DNA of 64,000 nt. Source: a virus. Positions 1 through 6,289 of this stretch are shown piece after piece. The stretch is from positions 1 to 64,000 of IMG/VR virus record IMGVR_UViG_3300031963_000042; one strand, given 5' to 3'. The position numbers and the translations under genes are program-made. How positions within the stretch are numbered: position 1 is the first letter of the stretch; every line of letters begins with the position of its first letter. Below the pieces are notes generated by a model that did no database searches, had not been told where the DNA came from, and saw only the letters and a program-made list of their open reading frames with translations.

Positions 1-200
1 ATTAACTTACAAATTTTGTCTCTAAATTCATAGTTATAGTATACTTCACCTGATTTTTTCTTAATTAGGATTTCAGCATATCTATTATTTTTATAATGAA
101 GATATATGTCGTCTCCATCGTTACGTTCAACCACTTCCAGTTCGTCAAACTTTCGGTAAACAATTTTTTTTATTTTACTATAATATTCTTCTTTGCTCAT
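1..200 (-). CDS. Family A array protein, partial at window edge
   Basis: The first 66 codons of another array gene, read leftward from ATG at 200-198 and cut by the window edge. It begins MSKEEYYSKIKKIVYRKFDE like its neighbours. Bases 1-127 are identical to 343-469 in the next gene, so the two copies arose by a very recent tandem duplication or gene conversion. Function unknown. Confidence 0.8.
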   Translation of the reverse strand, partial: MSKEEYYSKIKKIVYRKFDELEVVERNDGDDIYLHYKNNRYAEILIKKKSGEVYYNYEFRDKICKL

Positions 201-299
201 GTTATTTGGATTTTATTTGGTTGGTATCTTCAACAGCTTTGAGGCGAAAGGATACTCGGAAGCGATGGTCTTAACCTTCATTTGAAAGGTATCTTCAAC
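201..299 (-). CRISPR. CRISPR-like mini-array A1 (one spacer)
   Basis: Read on the minus strand: full 36-nt repeat at 299-264, 29-nt spacer at 263-235, degenerate repeat at 234-201 ending at the ATG of the next gene. The repeat starts GTTGAAGATACC and contains the inverted repeat ACCTT...AAGGT. The spacer is about 52% GC by hand count. Confidence 0.5.
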
Positions 300-542
300 C
301 CATTTGCTCAGAAGTATTTCAAAATCAACCTTTTTTAAACGAATTAACTTACAAATTTTGTCTCTAAATTCATAGTTATAGTATACTTCACCTGATTTTT
401 TCTTAATTAGGATTTCAGCATATCTATTATTTTTATAATGAAGATATATGTCGTCTCCATCGTTACGTTTAGCCACTTTCAGTTCATTAAAATGTCTGTA
501 AATGAATACTTTTATTTTATTATAATACTGTTCTTTGCTCAT
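213..542 (-). CDS. Family A array protein (109 aa)
   Basis: Member of a tandem family that I do not recognise. Layout: an N-terminal helix-like segment with lysines and tyrosines (residues 1-20), an alternating strand-like part (25-55, core YLHYKNNRYAEILIKK), a hydrophobic helix around 60-80, and a conserved end WVEDTFQMKV at about 81-90. That end is encoded by the CRISPR-like repeat. The last 19 residues are encoded by the spacer and the next degenerate repeat, where the stop lies. No signal peptide or membrane segment. The gap to the next gene is only the repeat remnant. Possible roles (structural, RNA-binding, or a carrier for the repeats) cannot be told apart from sequence. Confidence 0.8.
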   Translation of the reverse strand: MSKEQYYNKIKVFIYRHFNELKVAKRNDGDDIYLHYKNNRYAEILIKKKSGEVYYNYEFRDKICKLIRLKKVDFEILLSKWVEDTFQMKVKTIASEYPFASKLLKIPTK

Positions 543-709
543 GTTATCTAAATTTTATTTGGTTTGTATCTTCAACCCATATCTTTCGATGCTCCGTTTT
601 CGGCAGGGTGTGATTCACCTTCATTTGAAAGGTATCTTCAACCGTTCCTTGCTGCACGATACCAGCAGCAGAAGGTGTGATTCACCTTCATTTGAAAGGT
701 ATCTTCAAC
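543..709 (-). CRISPR. CRISPR-like mini-array A2 (two spacers)
   Basis: Minus strand: full repeat 709-674, spacer 673-643 (31 nt), second full repeat 642-607 identical to the first, spacer 606-577 (30 nt), degenerate repeat 576-543. Two identical 36-mers separated by a unique segment, followed by a terminal repeat whose second half is degraded, is the classic form of a short CRISPR array. Both spacers are 50-53% GC. Confidence 0.6.
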
Positions 710-952
710 CCATCTGCCCAGAAGTATTTCAAAATCAACCTTTTCTAAATTAATTATCTTAAAAAATTTGTCTTTAAATTCATAATCATAGTATACTTCA
801 CCTGATATTTTCTTAATTAGGATTTCAGCATATCCTTTATTTTTATAACGAAGATACAAGTCATTTCGTTTATTACGTTCAACCACTTCCAGTTCGTCAA
901 ACTTTCGGTAAACAATTTTTTTTATTTTACTATAATATTCTTCTTTGCTCAT
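638..952 (-). CDS. Family A array protein (104 aa)
   Basis: Same fold-level pattern as the other array proteins. Here the frame runs through the first repeat and spacer and stops at the start of the second repeat, giving a tail FCCWYRAARNG encoded by the spacer. This shows that the C-terminal tail is set by whichever spacer is present and is not conserved. Confidence 0.75.
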   Translation of the reverse strand: MSKEEYYSKIKKIVYRKFDELEVVERNKRNDLYLRYKNKGYAEILIKKISGEVYYDYEFKDKFFKIINLEKVDFEILLGRWVEDTFQMKVNHTFCCWYRAARNG

Positions 953-1051
953 GTTATCTAAATTTTATTTTAAAGGTATCTTCAACCGAATATCAGCTAT
1001 ATATGGCAGACGTCCGGTGTGATTCACCTTCATTTGAAAGGTATCTTCAAC
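953..1051 (-). CRISPR. CRISPR-like mini-array A3 (one spacer)
   Basis: Minus strand: full repeat 1051-1016 (identical to those of A2), spacer 1015-987 (29 nt, about 45% GC), degenerate repeat 986-953. Confidence 0.5.
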
Positions 1052-1294
1052 CCATCTGCCCAGAAGTATTTCAAAATCAACCTTTTCTAAATTAATTATC
1101 TTAAAAAATTTGTCATTAAATTCATAATTATAGTATACTTCACCTGATATTTTCTTAATTAGGATTTCACCATATTGCTTATTTTTATAATGAAGGTACA
1201 AATCATTTCCATCATTACGTTCAGCCACTTCCAGGTCTTCAAACTTTCGGTAAACAAATCTTTTTATTTTATTATAATATTTTTCTTTGCTCAT
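965..1294 (-). CDS. Family A array protein (109 aa)
   Basis: Closely related to the 638-952 copy: its DFEILLGRWVEDTFQMKVNHT end is identical there. The 29-nt spacer plus one repeat base keeps the frame, so the protein ends LKIPLK inside the degenerate repeat. Function unknown. Confidence 0.78.
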   Translation of the reverse strand: MSKEKYYNKIKRFVYRKFEDLEVAERNDGNDLYLHYKNKQYGEILIKKISGEVYYNYEFNDKFFKIINLEKVDFEILLGRWVEDTFQMKVNHTGRLPYIADIRLKIPLK

Positions 1295-1396
1295 GTTATC
1301 TAAATTTTATTTTAAAGGTATCTTCAACGCAAAGAGAGCCCGCCATTCTGTCAATTCTGAGGTGTGATTCACCTTCATTTGAAAGGTATCTTCAAC
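1295..1396 (-). CRISPR. CRISPR-like mini-array A4 (one spacer)
   Basis: Minus strand: full repeat 1396-1361 (same 36-mer as A2 and A3), spacer 1360-1329 (32 nt, 50% GC), degenerate repeat 1328-1295. Confidence 0.5.
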
Positions 1397-1639
1397 CCAT
1401 CTGCTCAGGAGTATTTCAAAATCAATCTCTTCCAATGGAACTATCTTATTAATTTTATCTCTTAATCTTTTAGTATATAAAACCAGACCTGATATTTTCT
1501 TAATTAGGATTTCAGCATATCCTTTATTTTTATAACGAAGATATAAAAAATTTCCGTTATCACGTTCAACTACTTCCAGTTCATTAAACCTTTTATAAAC
1601 GAATCTTTTTATTTTACTATAATATTCTTCTTTGCTCAT
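1307..1639 (-). CDS. Family A array protein (110 aa)
   Basis: Array member with a diverged middle part (GLVLYTKRLRDKINKIVPLEE) but the standard start and repeat-encoded end. The 32-nt spacer is three bases longer than that of the previous unit, so the frame and the LKIPLK tail are kept. Confidence 0.78.
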   Translation of the reverse strand: MSKEEYYSKIKRFVYKRFNELEVVERDNGNFLYLRYKNKGYAEILIKKISGLVLYTKRLRDKINKIVPLEEIDFEILLSRWVEDTFQMKVNHTSELTEWRALFALKIPLK

Positions 1640-1738
1640 GTTATCTAAATTTTATTTGGTTGGTATCTTCAACCAGTCAATCAGGTAGCCTGCGATTACA
1701 GTGGGGCAACTCACCTCCATTTGAAAGGTATCTTCAAC
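1640..1738 (-). CRISPR. CRISPR-like mini-array A5 (one spacer)
   Basis: Minus strand: repeat 1738-1703, spacer 1702-1674 (29 nt, about 48% GC), degenerate repeat 1673-1640. The repeat differs from A2-A4 near its 3' end (AGGTGAGTTGCCCC), but the stem survives through G-U pairing. Confidence 0.48.
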
Positions 1739-1981
1739 CCATCTGCCCAGAAGTATTTCAAAATCAACCTTTTTTAAACGAATTAACTTACAAAATTTGT
1801 CTTTAAATTCATAATGGTAGTATACATTACCAAATTCTTTCTTAATTAGGATATTTGCATAATCATTATTTTTATAATGAAGAAGTATTTTCTTCCCATC
1901 AGTGCTTTCGAATACCTCTAATTCATTAAACCTTTTATAAACAAATCTTTTTATTTTATTATAATATTCTTCTTTGCTCAT
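1652..1981 (-). CDS. Family A array protein (109 aa)
   Basis: Array member with a divergent strand region (STDGKKILLHYKNNDYANIL) and the usual VDFEILLGRWVEDTFQMEV end. The tail SCPTVIAGYLIDWLKIPTK is encoded by the spacer and remnant repeat. Function unknown. Confidence 0.78.
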   Translation of the reverse strand: MSKEEYYNKIKRFVYKRFNELEVFESTDGKKILLHYKNNDYANILIKKEFGNVYYHYEFKDKFCKLIRLKKVDFEILLGRWVEDTFQMEVSCPTVIAGYLIDWLKIPTK

Positions 1982-2081
1982 GTTATCTAAATTTTATTTT
2001 AAAGGTTTCTTCAACAACTGGAATATCCATAATTTTTGTCAAGAGGGTGTTGATCACCTTTATTTTAAAGGTTTCTTCAAC
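1982..2081 (-). CRISPR. CRISPR-like mini-array A6 (one spacer)
   Basis: Minus strand: repeat 2081-2046 (GTTGAAGAAACC start, stem ACCTTT/AAAGGT), spacer 2045-2016 (30 nt, about 30% GC), degenerate repeat 2015-1982. First unit after the divergence point and the most diverged repeat of the left array. Confidence 0.48.
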
Positions 2082-2324
2082 CCAGCTCTTCAAAAGTATT
2101 TCAAAATCAATCTGTTCAAACCGAAATATCTTATTAATTTTGCCTCTGAATCTATTAGAATATAAAACCCAACCTAATTTTTTATTAATTCGAATCTGAG
2201 CGTATTCTTCATTATCATAACGAAAATATAAAATATCCCCATTATCACGTTCAACTACTTCCAGTTCATTAAACCTTTTATAAACGAATCTTTTTATTTT
2301 ACTATAATATTCTTCTTTGCTCAT
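1983..2324 (-). CDS. Family A array protein (113 aa), first of the left array
   Basis: First gene of the leftward array. The 30-nt spacer shifts the frame relative to 29- or 32-nt spacers, and the protein reads the degenerate repeat in the same frame as the full repeat, so VEETFKIK appears twice. This shows directly that the downstream element is a partial copy of the repeat. The start is preceded by an AT-rich stretch without a Shine-Dalgarno site. Confidence 0.8.
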   Translation of the reverse strand: MSKEEYYSKIKRFVYKRFNELEVVERDNGDILYFRYDNEEYAQIRINKKLGWVLYSNRFRGKINKIFRFEQIDFEILLKSWVEETFKIKVINTLLTKIMDIPVVEETFKIKFR

Positions 2325-2420
2325 TTTGTTATAATATTATAATAAATATTCGGTTAACCTTAATTCATGGGGGCTTCTGAGAACAAATAAAGGTTCAAAT
2401 AAAAAAAAAATAAAAAACGA

Positions 2421-2452
2421 TTTGCAAATACCAATTAAGACCGTTACCTTTG
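2421..2452 (+). promoter_or_regulatory. Bacteroidota-type promoter for 2478
   Basis: TTTG at 2421-2424, 20-nt gap, TACCTTTG at 2445-2452, then 25 nt to the ATG at 2478. This matches the -33/-7 consensus of the Bacteroidota housekeeping sigma factor. Confidence 0.8.
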
Positions 2453-2477
2453 TGGCTCAATTAAACTAAAAACTAAC

Positions 2478-3110
2478 ATGGAACATTTCATAGAGACAAT
2501 TCAAAAAGCGGTTAGGGAACATGGTGGTCAGATGACAATATTTGATCTATACCTGCGTGATTATCCGTATTTGTCATATAAAGACAAACAAACATCCATT
2601 AAAGTAAAGCTCTTTACTATGACGGGGATTGACGGAGAAATTGTCAACAGCAAGGGGGAAGTTCTTCAAAAGGTATCCGTGAATTATGAAGACATTAGTT
2701 CGATCAAGTTGCATTTTCTTTCCTGGCGAATTAGAGATCTTCATATGGTTAAAATTTATTATGAAGAGGAGCGTGAATCTTATATTAAGAAGATTGAATC
2801 ACATGGTGGTGGATGCCTTATCGAAAATAATTCCACAATGACATTGAATGATCTGTATGTGATTCTTTCGAACTTGGAAGAAGCCGCAGAAAGGGATCGA
2901 TTATTTAATGAGGACCATAGGCGAGCCTTAAAGAGAACCCACTATAATGATCTAAAAAACATTTTGGACACATTGGGTTTGGACTATATTGTTGTAACAC
3001 ATCTGGAGGAATATCTTCAGAATGAAACACCTGAGAATGCATCATTGTTTTCATTTGGCCAATATGAGTATTATTATGGAGACGGAATTTCGAAACGAAA
3101 AGTTAAATAA
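2478..3110 (+). CDS. Hypothetical protein between the two repeat/spacer arrays (210 aa)
   Basis: Unrecognised soluble protein, charged and largely helical by eye, no membrane segment. The segment at about 155-175 (DLKNILDTLGLDYIVVTHLEEYL) resembles residues 18-40 of the overlapping downstream protein (DLVRICEELDLRPTYITSLSEYL), so the two probably share a small domain. A clear host-type promoter precedes it. It sits between the divergent arrays, the place where a gene acting on the repeats would be expected, but nothing in it resembles a Cas protein that I know. Confidence 0.85.
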   Translation: MEHFIETIQKAVREHGGQMTIFDLYLRDYPYLSYKDKQTSIKVKLFTMTGIDGEIVNSKGEVLQKVSVNYEDISSIKLHFLSWRIRDLHMVKIYYEEERESYIKKIESHGGGCLIENNSTMTLNDLYVILSNLEEAAERDRLFNEDHRRALKRTHYNDLKNILDTLGLDYIVVTHLEEYLQNETPENASLFSFGQYEYYYGDGISKRKVK

Positions 3111-3435
3111 AGCGACCTTTCATGCTGATTTGGTTAGGATATGCGAAGAGTTGGATTTGCGACCGACCTATATAACTTCGCTATCGGAGTACTTGTATAT
3201 GTCTTTTGATATCTACATTGCTGGATTCCATGTAAAGGGCAAATCCTTTCTTCTGCAAGCACGTTTAATGGGGGATGAGGTATCATACCACATAATGATA
3301 ACTCGTGATTTTAAGAACAAGCATGGCGTTCGCAAGATAACATATCAAGACATTCTATCCAATACAAACTTGAAAGCTCTTCTATCCAGGTTTAAAAAAG
3401 AACATAACGTCTATTATAGATTGAAACAAAACTAA
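3076..3435 (+). CDS. Hypothetical protein, overlaps upstream gene (119 aa)
   Basis: Starts METEFRNEKLNKATFHADLV at ATG 3076, overlapping the previous gene by 35 nt; a longer in-frame start at 3022 is possible but would overlap by 89 nt. It carries the same short DL..I...L.L....T.L.EYL motif as the upstream protein, then a strand-rich part and a basic C terminus. Probably translationally coupled. Function unknown. Confidence 0.75.
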   Translation: METEFRNEKLNKATFHADLVRICEELDLRPTYITSLSEYLYMSFDIYIAGFHVKGKSFLLQARLMGDEVSYHIMITRDFKNKHGVRKITYQDILSNTNLKALLSRFKKEHNVYYRLKQN

Positions 3436-3507
3436 GGTTATTGCTTGGCTGATAAATATTGTGGTGTTCTCCGCGATCTATGTAATGTTCAAATATTGTT
3501 AAATGAC

Positions 3508-3840
3508 ATGAATAAAGAGAAGTTATATGGGGGGATAAAAAAAACCATGTATAGGAAGTTTAATAAACTGGAAATGGTTGAACGTAATGATGGCGATACT
3601 TTGTATCTTGGTTATAAAAATGATGAATATGCTGAAATCGTAATTGATAAAAAATCGGGCGAGGTATACTATCATTTTGAATATAAGAACAAAATTTGTA
3701 ACATGATTGGCGTTAATCAGGTTGATTTTGAAGTACTCTTGGGCCGATGGATTGAAGATACCTTTAAAATAAAGGTTGAACACATCGGGATAGACTACTA
3801 CCGCCGATCGTGCCCGGAGTTGAAGATTCGAATTAAATAA
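3508..3840 (+). CDS. Family A array protein, first of the right array (110 aa)
   Basis: Starts MNKEKLYGGIKKTMYRKFNK at ATG 3508, which aligns with all sister genes; an upstream TTG (3445) would add 21 unrelated residues. It has the repeat-encoded WIEDTFKIKVEH end and a spacer-encoded tail IGIDYYRRSCPELKIRIK. Nearly identical to the next gene through residue 90. Confidence 0.8.
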   Translation: MNKEKLYGGIKKTMYRKFNKLEMVERNDGDTLYLGYKNDEYAEIVIDKKSGEVYYHFEYKNKICNMIGVNQVDFEVLLGRWIEDTFKIKVEHIGIDYYRRSCPELKIRIK

Positions 3841-3850
3841 CTTATATGAT
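3751..3850 (+). CRISPR. CRISPR-like mini-array B1 (one spacer)
   Basis: Repeat 3751-3786 (ATTGAAGATACC start, stem ACCTTT/AAAGGT), spacer 3787-3818 (32 nt, about 62% GC), degenerate repeat 3819-3850. Confidence 0.5.
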
Positions 3851-4168
3851 ATGAATAAAGAAAAGTTTTATACTGGAATAAAAAACACCATGTATAGGAA
3901 GTTTAATAAACTGGAAATGGTTGAACGTAATGATGGCAATACTTTGTATCTTCGTTATAAAAATGATGAATATGCTGAAATCATAATTAATAAAAAATTT
4001 GGCGAAGTATACTATTATTCTGAATATAAGAAGAAAATTTGTTATATGATTGGCGTTAATCAGGTTGATTTTGAAGTACTCTTGGGCCGATGGATTGAAG
4101 ATACCTTTAAAATAAAGGTTGAACACATCGGCATAGAGATCGTGCCCGGAGTTGAAGATTCGAATTAA
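3851..4168 (+). CDS. Family A array protein (105 aa)
   Basis: Recent duplicate of the 3508 gene, with few substitutions before the repeat. Its spacer is an 11-nt-shorter version of the previous one, which changes the tail to IGIEIVPGVEDSN and moves the stop. Function unknown. Confidence 0.8.
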   Translation: MNKEKFYTGIKNTMYRKFNKLEMVERNDGNTLYLRYKNDEYAEIIINKKFGEVYYYSEYKKKICYMIGVNQVDFEVLLGRWIEDTFKIKVEHIGIEIVPGVEDSN

Positions 4169-4182
4169 ATAACTTATATGAT
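4094..4182 (+). CRISPR. CRISPR-like mini-array B2 (short spacer)
   Basis: Repeat 4094-4129 identical to B1; spacer 4130-4150 is only 21 nt and equals the B1 spacer with 11 internal bases missing and one substitution; degenerate repeat 4151-4182 matches that of B1. Confidence 0.45.
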
Positions 4183-4512
4183 ATGAATAAAGAAAAGTTT
4201 TATACTGGAATAAAAAACACCATGTATAGGAAGTTTAATGAATTGAATGTGGTTGTATCTAATGATGGTAATTACATTTATCTTAAATATAAAAATGATG
4301 CATATGCGCAGGTGGTAATTTACAAAGAATTGGGCCTTGTCAATTATTATTGTGGATTTATAGAAAAATTCTTTAAGCTATTTCCAATGACAAGACCTGA
4401 TTTTGAAGTACTTTTGAGTAGATGGGTTAAAGATACATTTAAAATTAAAATGAAGAATGCCAGCATAGCATGGCGTAAGTCCTCTCCCTTATTGAAAATA
4501 CCTCTAGAATAA
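4183..4512 (+). CDS. Family A array protein (109 aa)
   Basis: Shares the first 20 residues with the previous gene almost exactly, then diverges (ELNVVVSNDGNYIYLKYKND), suggesting recombination within the array. The repeat-encoded end is worn (WVKDTFKIKMKNAS). The tail ends LLKIPLE in the degenerate repeat. Confidence 0.78.
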   Translation: MNKEKFYTGIKNTMYRKFNELNVVVSNDGNYIYLKYKNDAYAQVVIYKELGLVNYYCGFIEKFFKLFPMTRPDFEVLLSRWVKDTFKIKMKNASIAWRKSSPLLKIPLE

Positions 4513-4524
4513 AAGTTAAACCAT
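4426..4524 (+). CRISPR. CRISPR-like mini-array B3 (one spacer)
   Basis: Degraded repeat 4426-4461 (GTTAAAGATACA start), spacer 4462-4491 (30 nt, 50% GC), degenerate repeat 4492-4524. Confidence 0.4.
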
Positions 4525-4857
4525 ATGTGTAAAGAGAAGTTATATGGGGGGATAAAAAACATTCTGTATAGAAGGTTTGAGAAACTGAAAGTGGTTGAAC
4601 GTGATAATGGAACTGTTTTATATCTTCGTTACAAGCATGATAAACATGCCGAGATTGTAATTAAAAAAAAATCATGTAATGTTTACTATTATTATGGGTT
4701 TAAGTCCAAACTTAATAAGCTTCTTCCAATTGAAGATAGTGACTTTGAAATACTTTTGATTAGGTGGATTGAAGAAAAATTTAAAATGAAGGTGCACGAC
4801 ACCATTCCACGTTTGCTTTCACATGAAGATCGTATATTAAAGATACCGATCAAATAA
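4525..4857 (+). CDS. Family A array protein (110 aa)
   Basis: Starts MCKEKLYGGIKNILYRRFEK. The end is WIEEKFKMKVHDT, a variant also seen at 5623. Tail IPRLLSHEDRILKIPIK is encoded by the spacer and remnant repeat. Function unknown. Confidence 0.78.
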   Translation: MCKEKLYGGIKNILYRRFEKLKVVERDNGTVLYLRYKHDKHAEIVIKKKSCNVYYYYGFKSKLNKLLPIEDSDFEILLIRWIEEKFKMKVHDTIPRLLSHEDRILKIPIK

Positions 4858-4869
4858 AACTTAACTAAC
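4768..4869 (+). CRISPR. CRISPR-like mini-array B4 (one spacer)
   Basis: Repeat variant 4768-4803 (ATTGAAGAAAAATTT start), spacer about 4804-4835 (32 nt, about 40% GC), degenerate repeat 4836-4869. The left boundary of the degenerate repeat is uncertain by a few bases. Confidence 0.38.
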
Positions 4870-5172
4870 ATGAATAAAGAAAAATTCTATACCGGAATAA
4901 AAAAAACCATGTATAGGAAGTTTAACGAACTGGATGTGGTTGAACGTAATGATGGAGATGATTTGTATCTTCATTATAAAGATGAAGAATACGCTCAGAT
5001 ATTAATTGAAAAAAAATCGGGTCATATTTATTATTTTTATGAGCTCAGTACCAAATTTTTTAAAATAATTCGCATAGGAATGACTGATTTTGAAGTACTT
5101 CTGAGCACCTGGGTTGAAGATACCTTTCAAACAAAGGTAAATCACATCACAGTGCAGAGTCCATTCACGTAA
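4870..5172 (+). CDS. Family A array protein (100 aa)
   Basis: Array member ending WVEDTFQTKVNHITVQSPFT; the stop TAA lies inside the spacer (5170-5172), so the rest of the spacer and the next repeat are untranslated. This argues that the spacer is not kept for its coding content. Confidence 0.78.
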   Translation: MNKEKFYTGIKKTMYRKFNELDVVERNDGDDLYLHYKDEEYAQILIEKKSGHIYYFYELSTKFFKIIRIGMTDFEVLLSTWVEDTFQTKVNHITVQSPFT

Positions 5173-5210
5173 TAGCTGGTTGAAGATACCTTTAAAATAA
5201 AATTTAAACC
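5113..5210 (+). CRISPR. CRISPR-like mini-array B5 (one spacer)
   Basis: Repeat 5113-5148, spacer 5149-5178 (30 nt, about 47% GC), degenerate repeat 5179-5210 with an intact first half (GTTGAAGATACCTTT) and an altered second half. Confidence 0.52.
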
Positions 5211-5212
5211 AT

Positions 5213-5527
5213 ATGGATAAACAAAAGTTCTATGCTGGAATAAAAAATATCATATATAGGAAGTTTAATGAACTGGAAGAGATTGAACGTGATAAAGGAA
5301 ATTATGTGTATCTTCGTTATAAAAATGAAGAGTTTACTCAGATCCTAATTGAAAAAAAATCAGGTAATGTTCACTATTCTTATAGAGTAGCAGACAAAAT
5401 TTACAAGATGATTCGGTTGGAACGGGCTGATTTTGAAGTACTTCTGAGCACCTGGGTTGAAGATACCTTCCAAATAAAGGTAAATCACATCGCTATGTCT
5501 GATTTGTTTGATTTTTTCAGGGGTTGA
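5213..5527 (+). CDS. Family A array protein (104 aa)
   Basis: Starts MDKQKFYAGIKNIIYRKFNE and ends VEDTFQIKVNHIAMSDLFDFFRG, the last part being spacer-encoded; the stop falls at the first bases of the second repeat, as in the 638-952 gene of the left array. Confidence 0.78.
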   Translation: MDKQKFYAGIKNIIYRKFNELEEIERDKGNYVYLRYKNEEFTQILIEKKSGNVHYSYRVADKIYKMIRLERADFEVLLSTWVEDTFQIKVNHIAMSDLFDFFRG

Positions 5528-5620
5528 AGATACCTTTCAAATAAAGGTAAATCACATCAGTATTAAAATCAATACCCGTCACTTTGGCGTTGAAGATACC
5601 TTTAAAATAAAATTTAAACC
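5456..5620 (+). CRISPR. CRISPR-like mini-array B6 (two spacers)
   Basis: Repeat 5456-5491, spacer 5492-5522 (31 nt), repeat 5523-5558, spacer 5559-5588 (30 nt), degenerate terminal repeat 5589-5620. The two full repeats differ at one base. The stem is perfect: ACCTTT, loop CAAAT, AAAGGT. Together with A2 this is the best CRISPR-like structure in the window. Confidence 0.6.
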
Positions 5621-5622
5621 AT

Positions 5623-5925
5623 ATGGATAAAAAAAAGTTCTATGCTGGAATAAAAAAAACCATGTATAGGAAGTTTAATAAATTGCAAGTGGTTGATCTG
5701 GGTAATGGAAACGACGTATATCTTCGGTATAAACATGATGATAATGTTCAGGTCCTAATTAAAAAAAAATATGGCGAAGTTTATTATTATTATGGGTTTA
5801 AAAACAAATTTCTTAAGCATATTCCAATGAATCAGCTTGATTTTGAAATACTCTTGAGTCAATGGATTGAAGAAAAATTTGAAATAAAGGTTAGCGACAT
5901 CTGGAAGCAATATCTATGTACATAA
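5623..5925 (+). CDS. Family A array protein (100 aa)
   Basis: Array member ending WIEEKFEIKVSDIWKQYLCT, with its stop inside the spacer. The upstream leader AAATTTAAACCATATGGATAA is shared with the 5213 gene. Function unknown. Confidence 0.78.
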   Translation: MDKKKFYAGIKKTMYRKFNKLQVVDLGNGNDVYLRYKHDDNVQVLIKKKYGEVYYYYGFKNKFLKHIPMNQLDFEILLSQWIEEKFEIKVSDIWKQYLCT

Positions 5926-5967
5926 TAATGTGTTGAAGAAAAACACCTGGCACCAATCAAATAACTT
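5866..5967 (+). CRISPR. CRISPR-like mini-array B7 (one spacer)
   Basis: Repeat variant 5866-5901, spacer 5902-5931 (30 nt, about 27% GC), degraded repeat from 5932 (GTTGAAGAAAAACACC) to about 5967. Confidence 0.4.
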
Positions 5968-5974
5968 AAATGAA

Positions 5975-6289
5975 ATGTGTAAATATAAGTTCTATAATGC
6001 GATAAAAAAAATCATACATAGGAAGTTTAACGAATTGGAAGTTGTTGGACGTAATAATGGGAATGATTTGCACCTTCATTATAAATATGATAATCATGCT
6101 AAGATCTTAATTAAGAAAAAATCGGGTAATGTTTATTACTACTATGGATTTAAAAGCAAAATTATCAATATGATTCCTATGGAGCAGCGTGATTTTGAAG
6201 TTCTTTTGAAGAGATGGGTTGAAGATTCTCATCAAATGAAGGTGAAGGCCGTCTATCAAGCACCTAAGAATTTCCCGTTTGCCCGTTAA
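5975..6289 (+). CDS. Family A array protein, last of the right array (104 aa)
   Basis: Starts MCKYKFYNAIKKIIHRKFNE at ATG 5975, in register with its sisters; the upstream in-frame start at 5930 would translate the degenerate repeat. The tail VYQAPKNFPFAR is spacer-encoded and the stop lies where the terminal repeat begins. Confidence 0.75.
   Translation: MCKYKFYNAIKKIIHRKFNELEVVGRNNGNDLHLHYKYDNHAKILIKKKSGNVYYYYGFKSKIINMIPMEQRDFEVLLKRWVEDSHQMKVKAVYQAPKNFPFAR

Noticed and set aside
535-753. Plus-strand open frame across the left repeat region
   Set aside because: It is the reverse reading of the repeat/spacer units and overlaps real minus-strand genes; its MLMLSKFY start recurs only because the repeats do.
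3523-4562. Minus-strand frames opposite the right array
   Set aside because: They mirror the family A genes, which are conserved on the plus strand.
213-6289. Ordinary tandem gene duplication as a full explanation of the repeats
   Set aside because: Not fully rejected, but it does not explain the constant spacer size, the raised GC of the segments, the two units with an extra repeat and spacer but no extra gene, or the kept stem.
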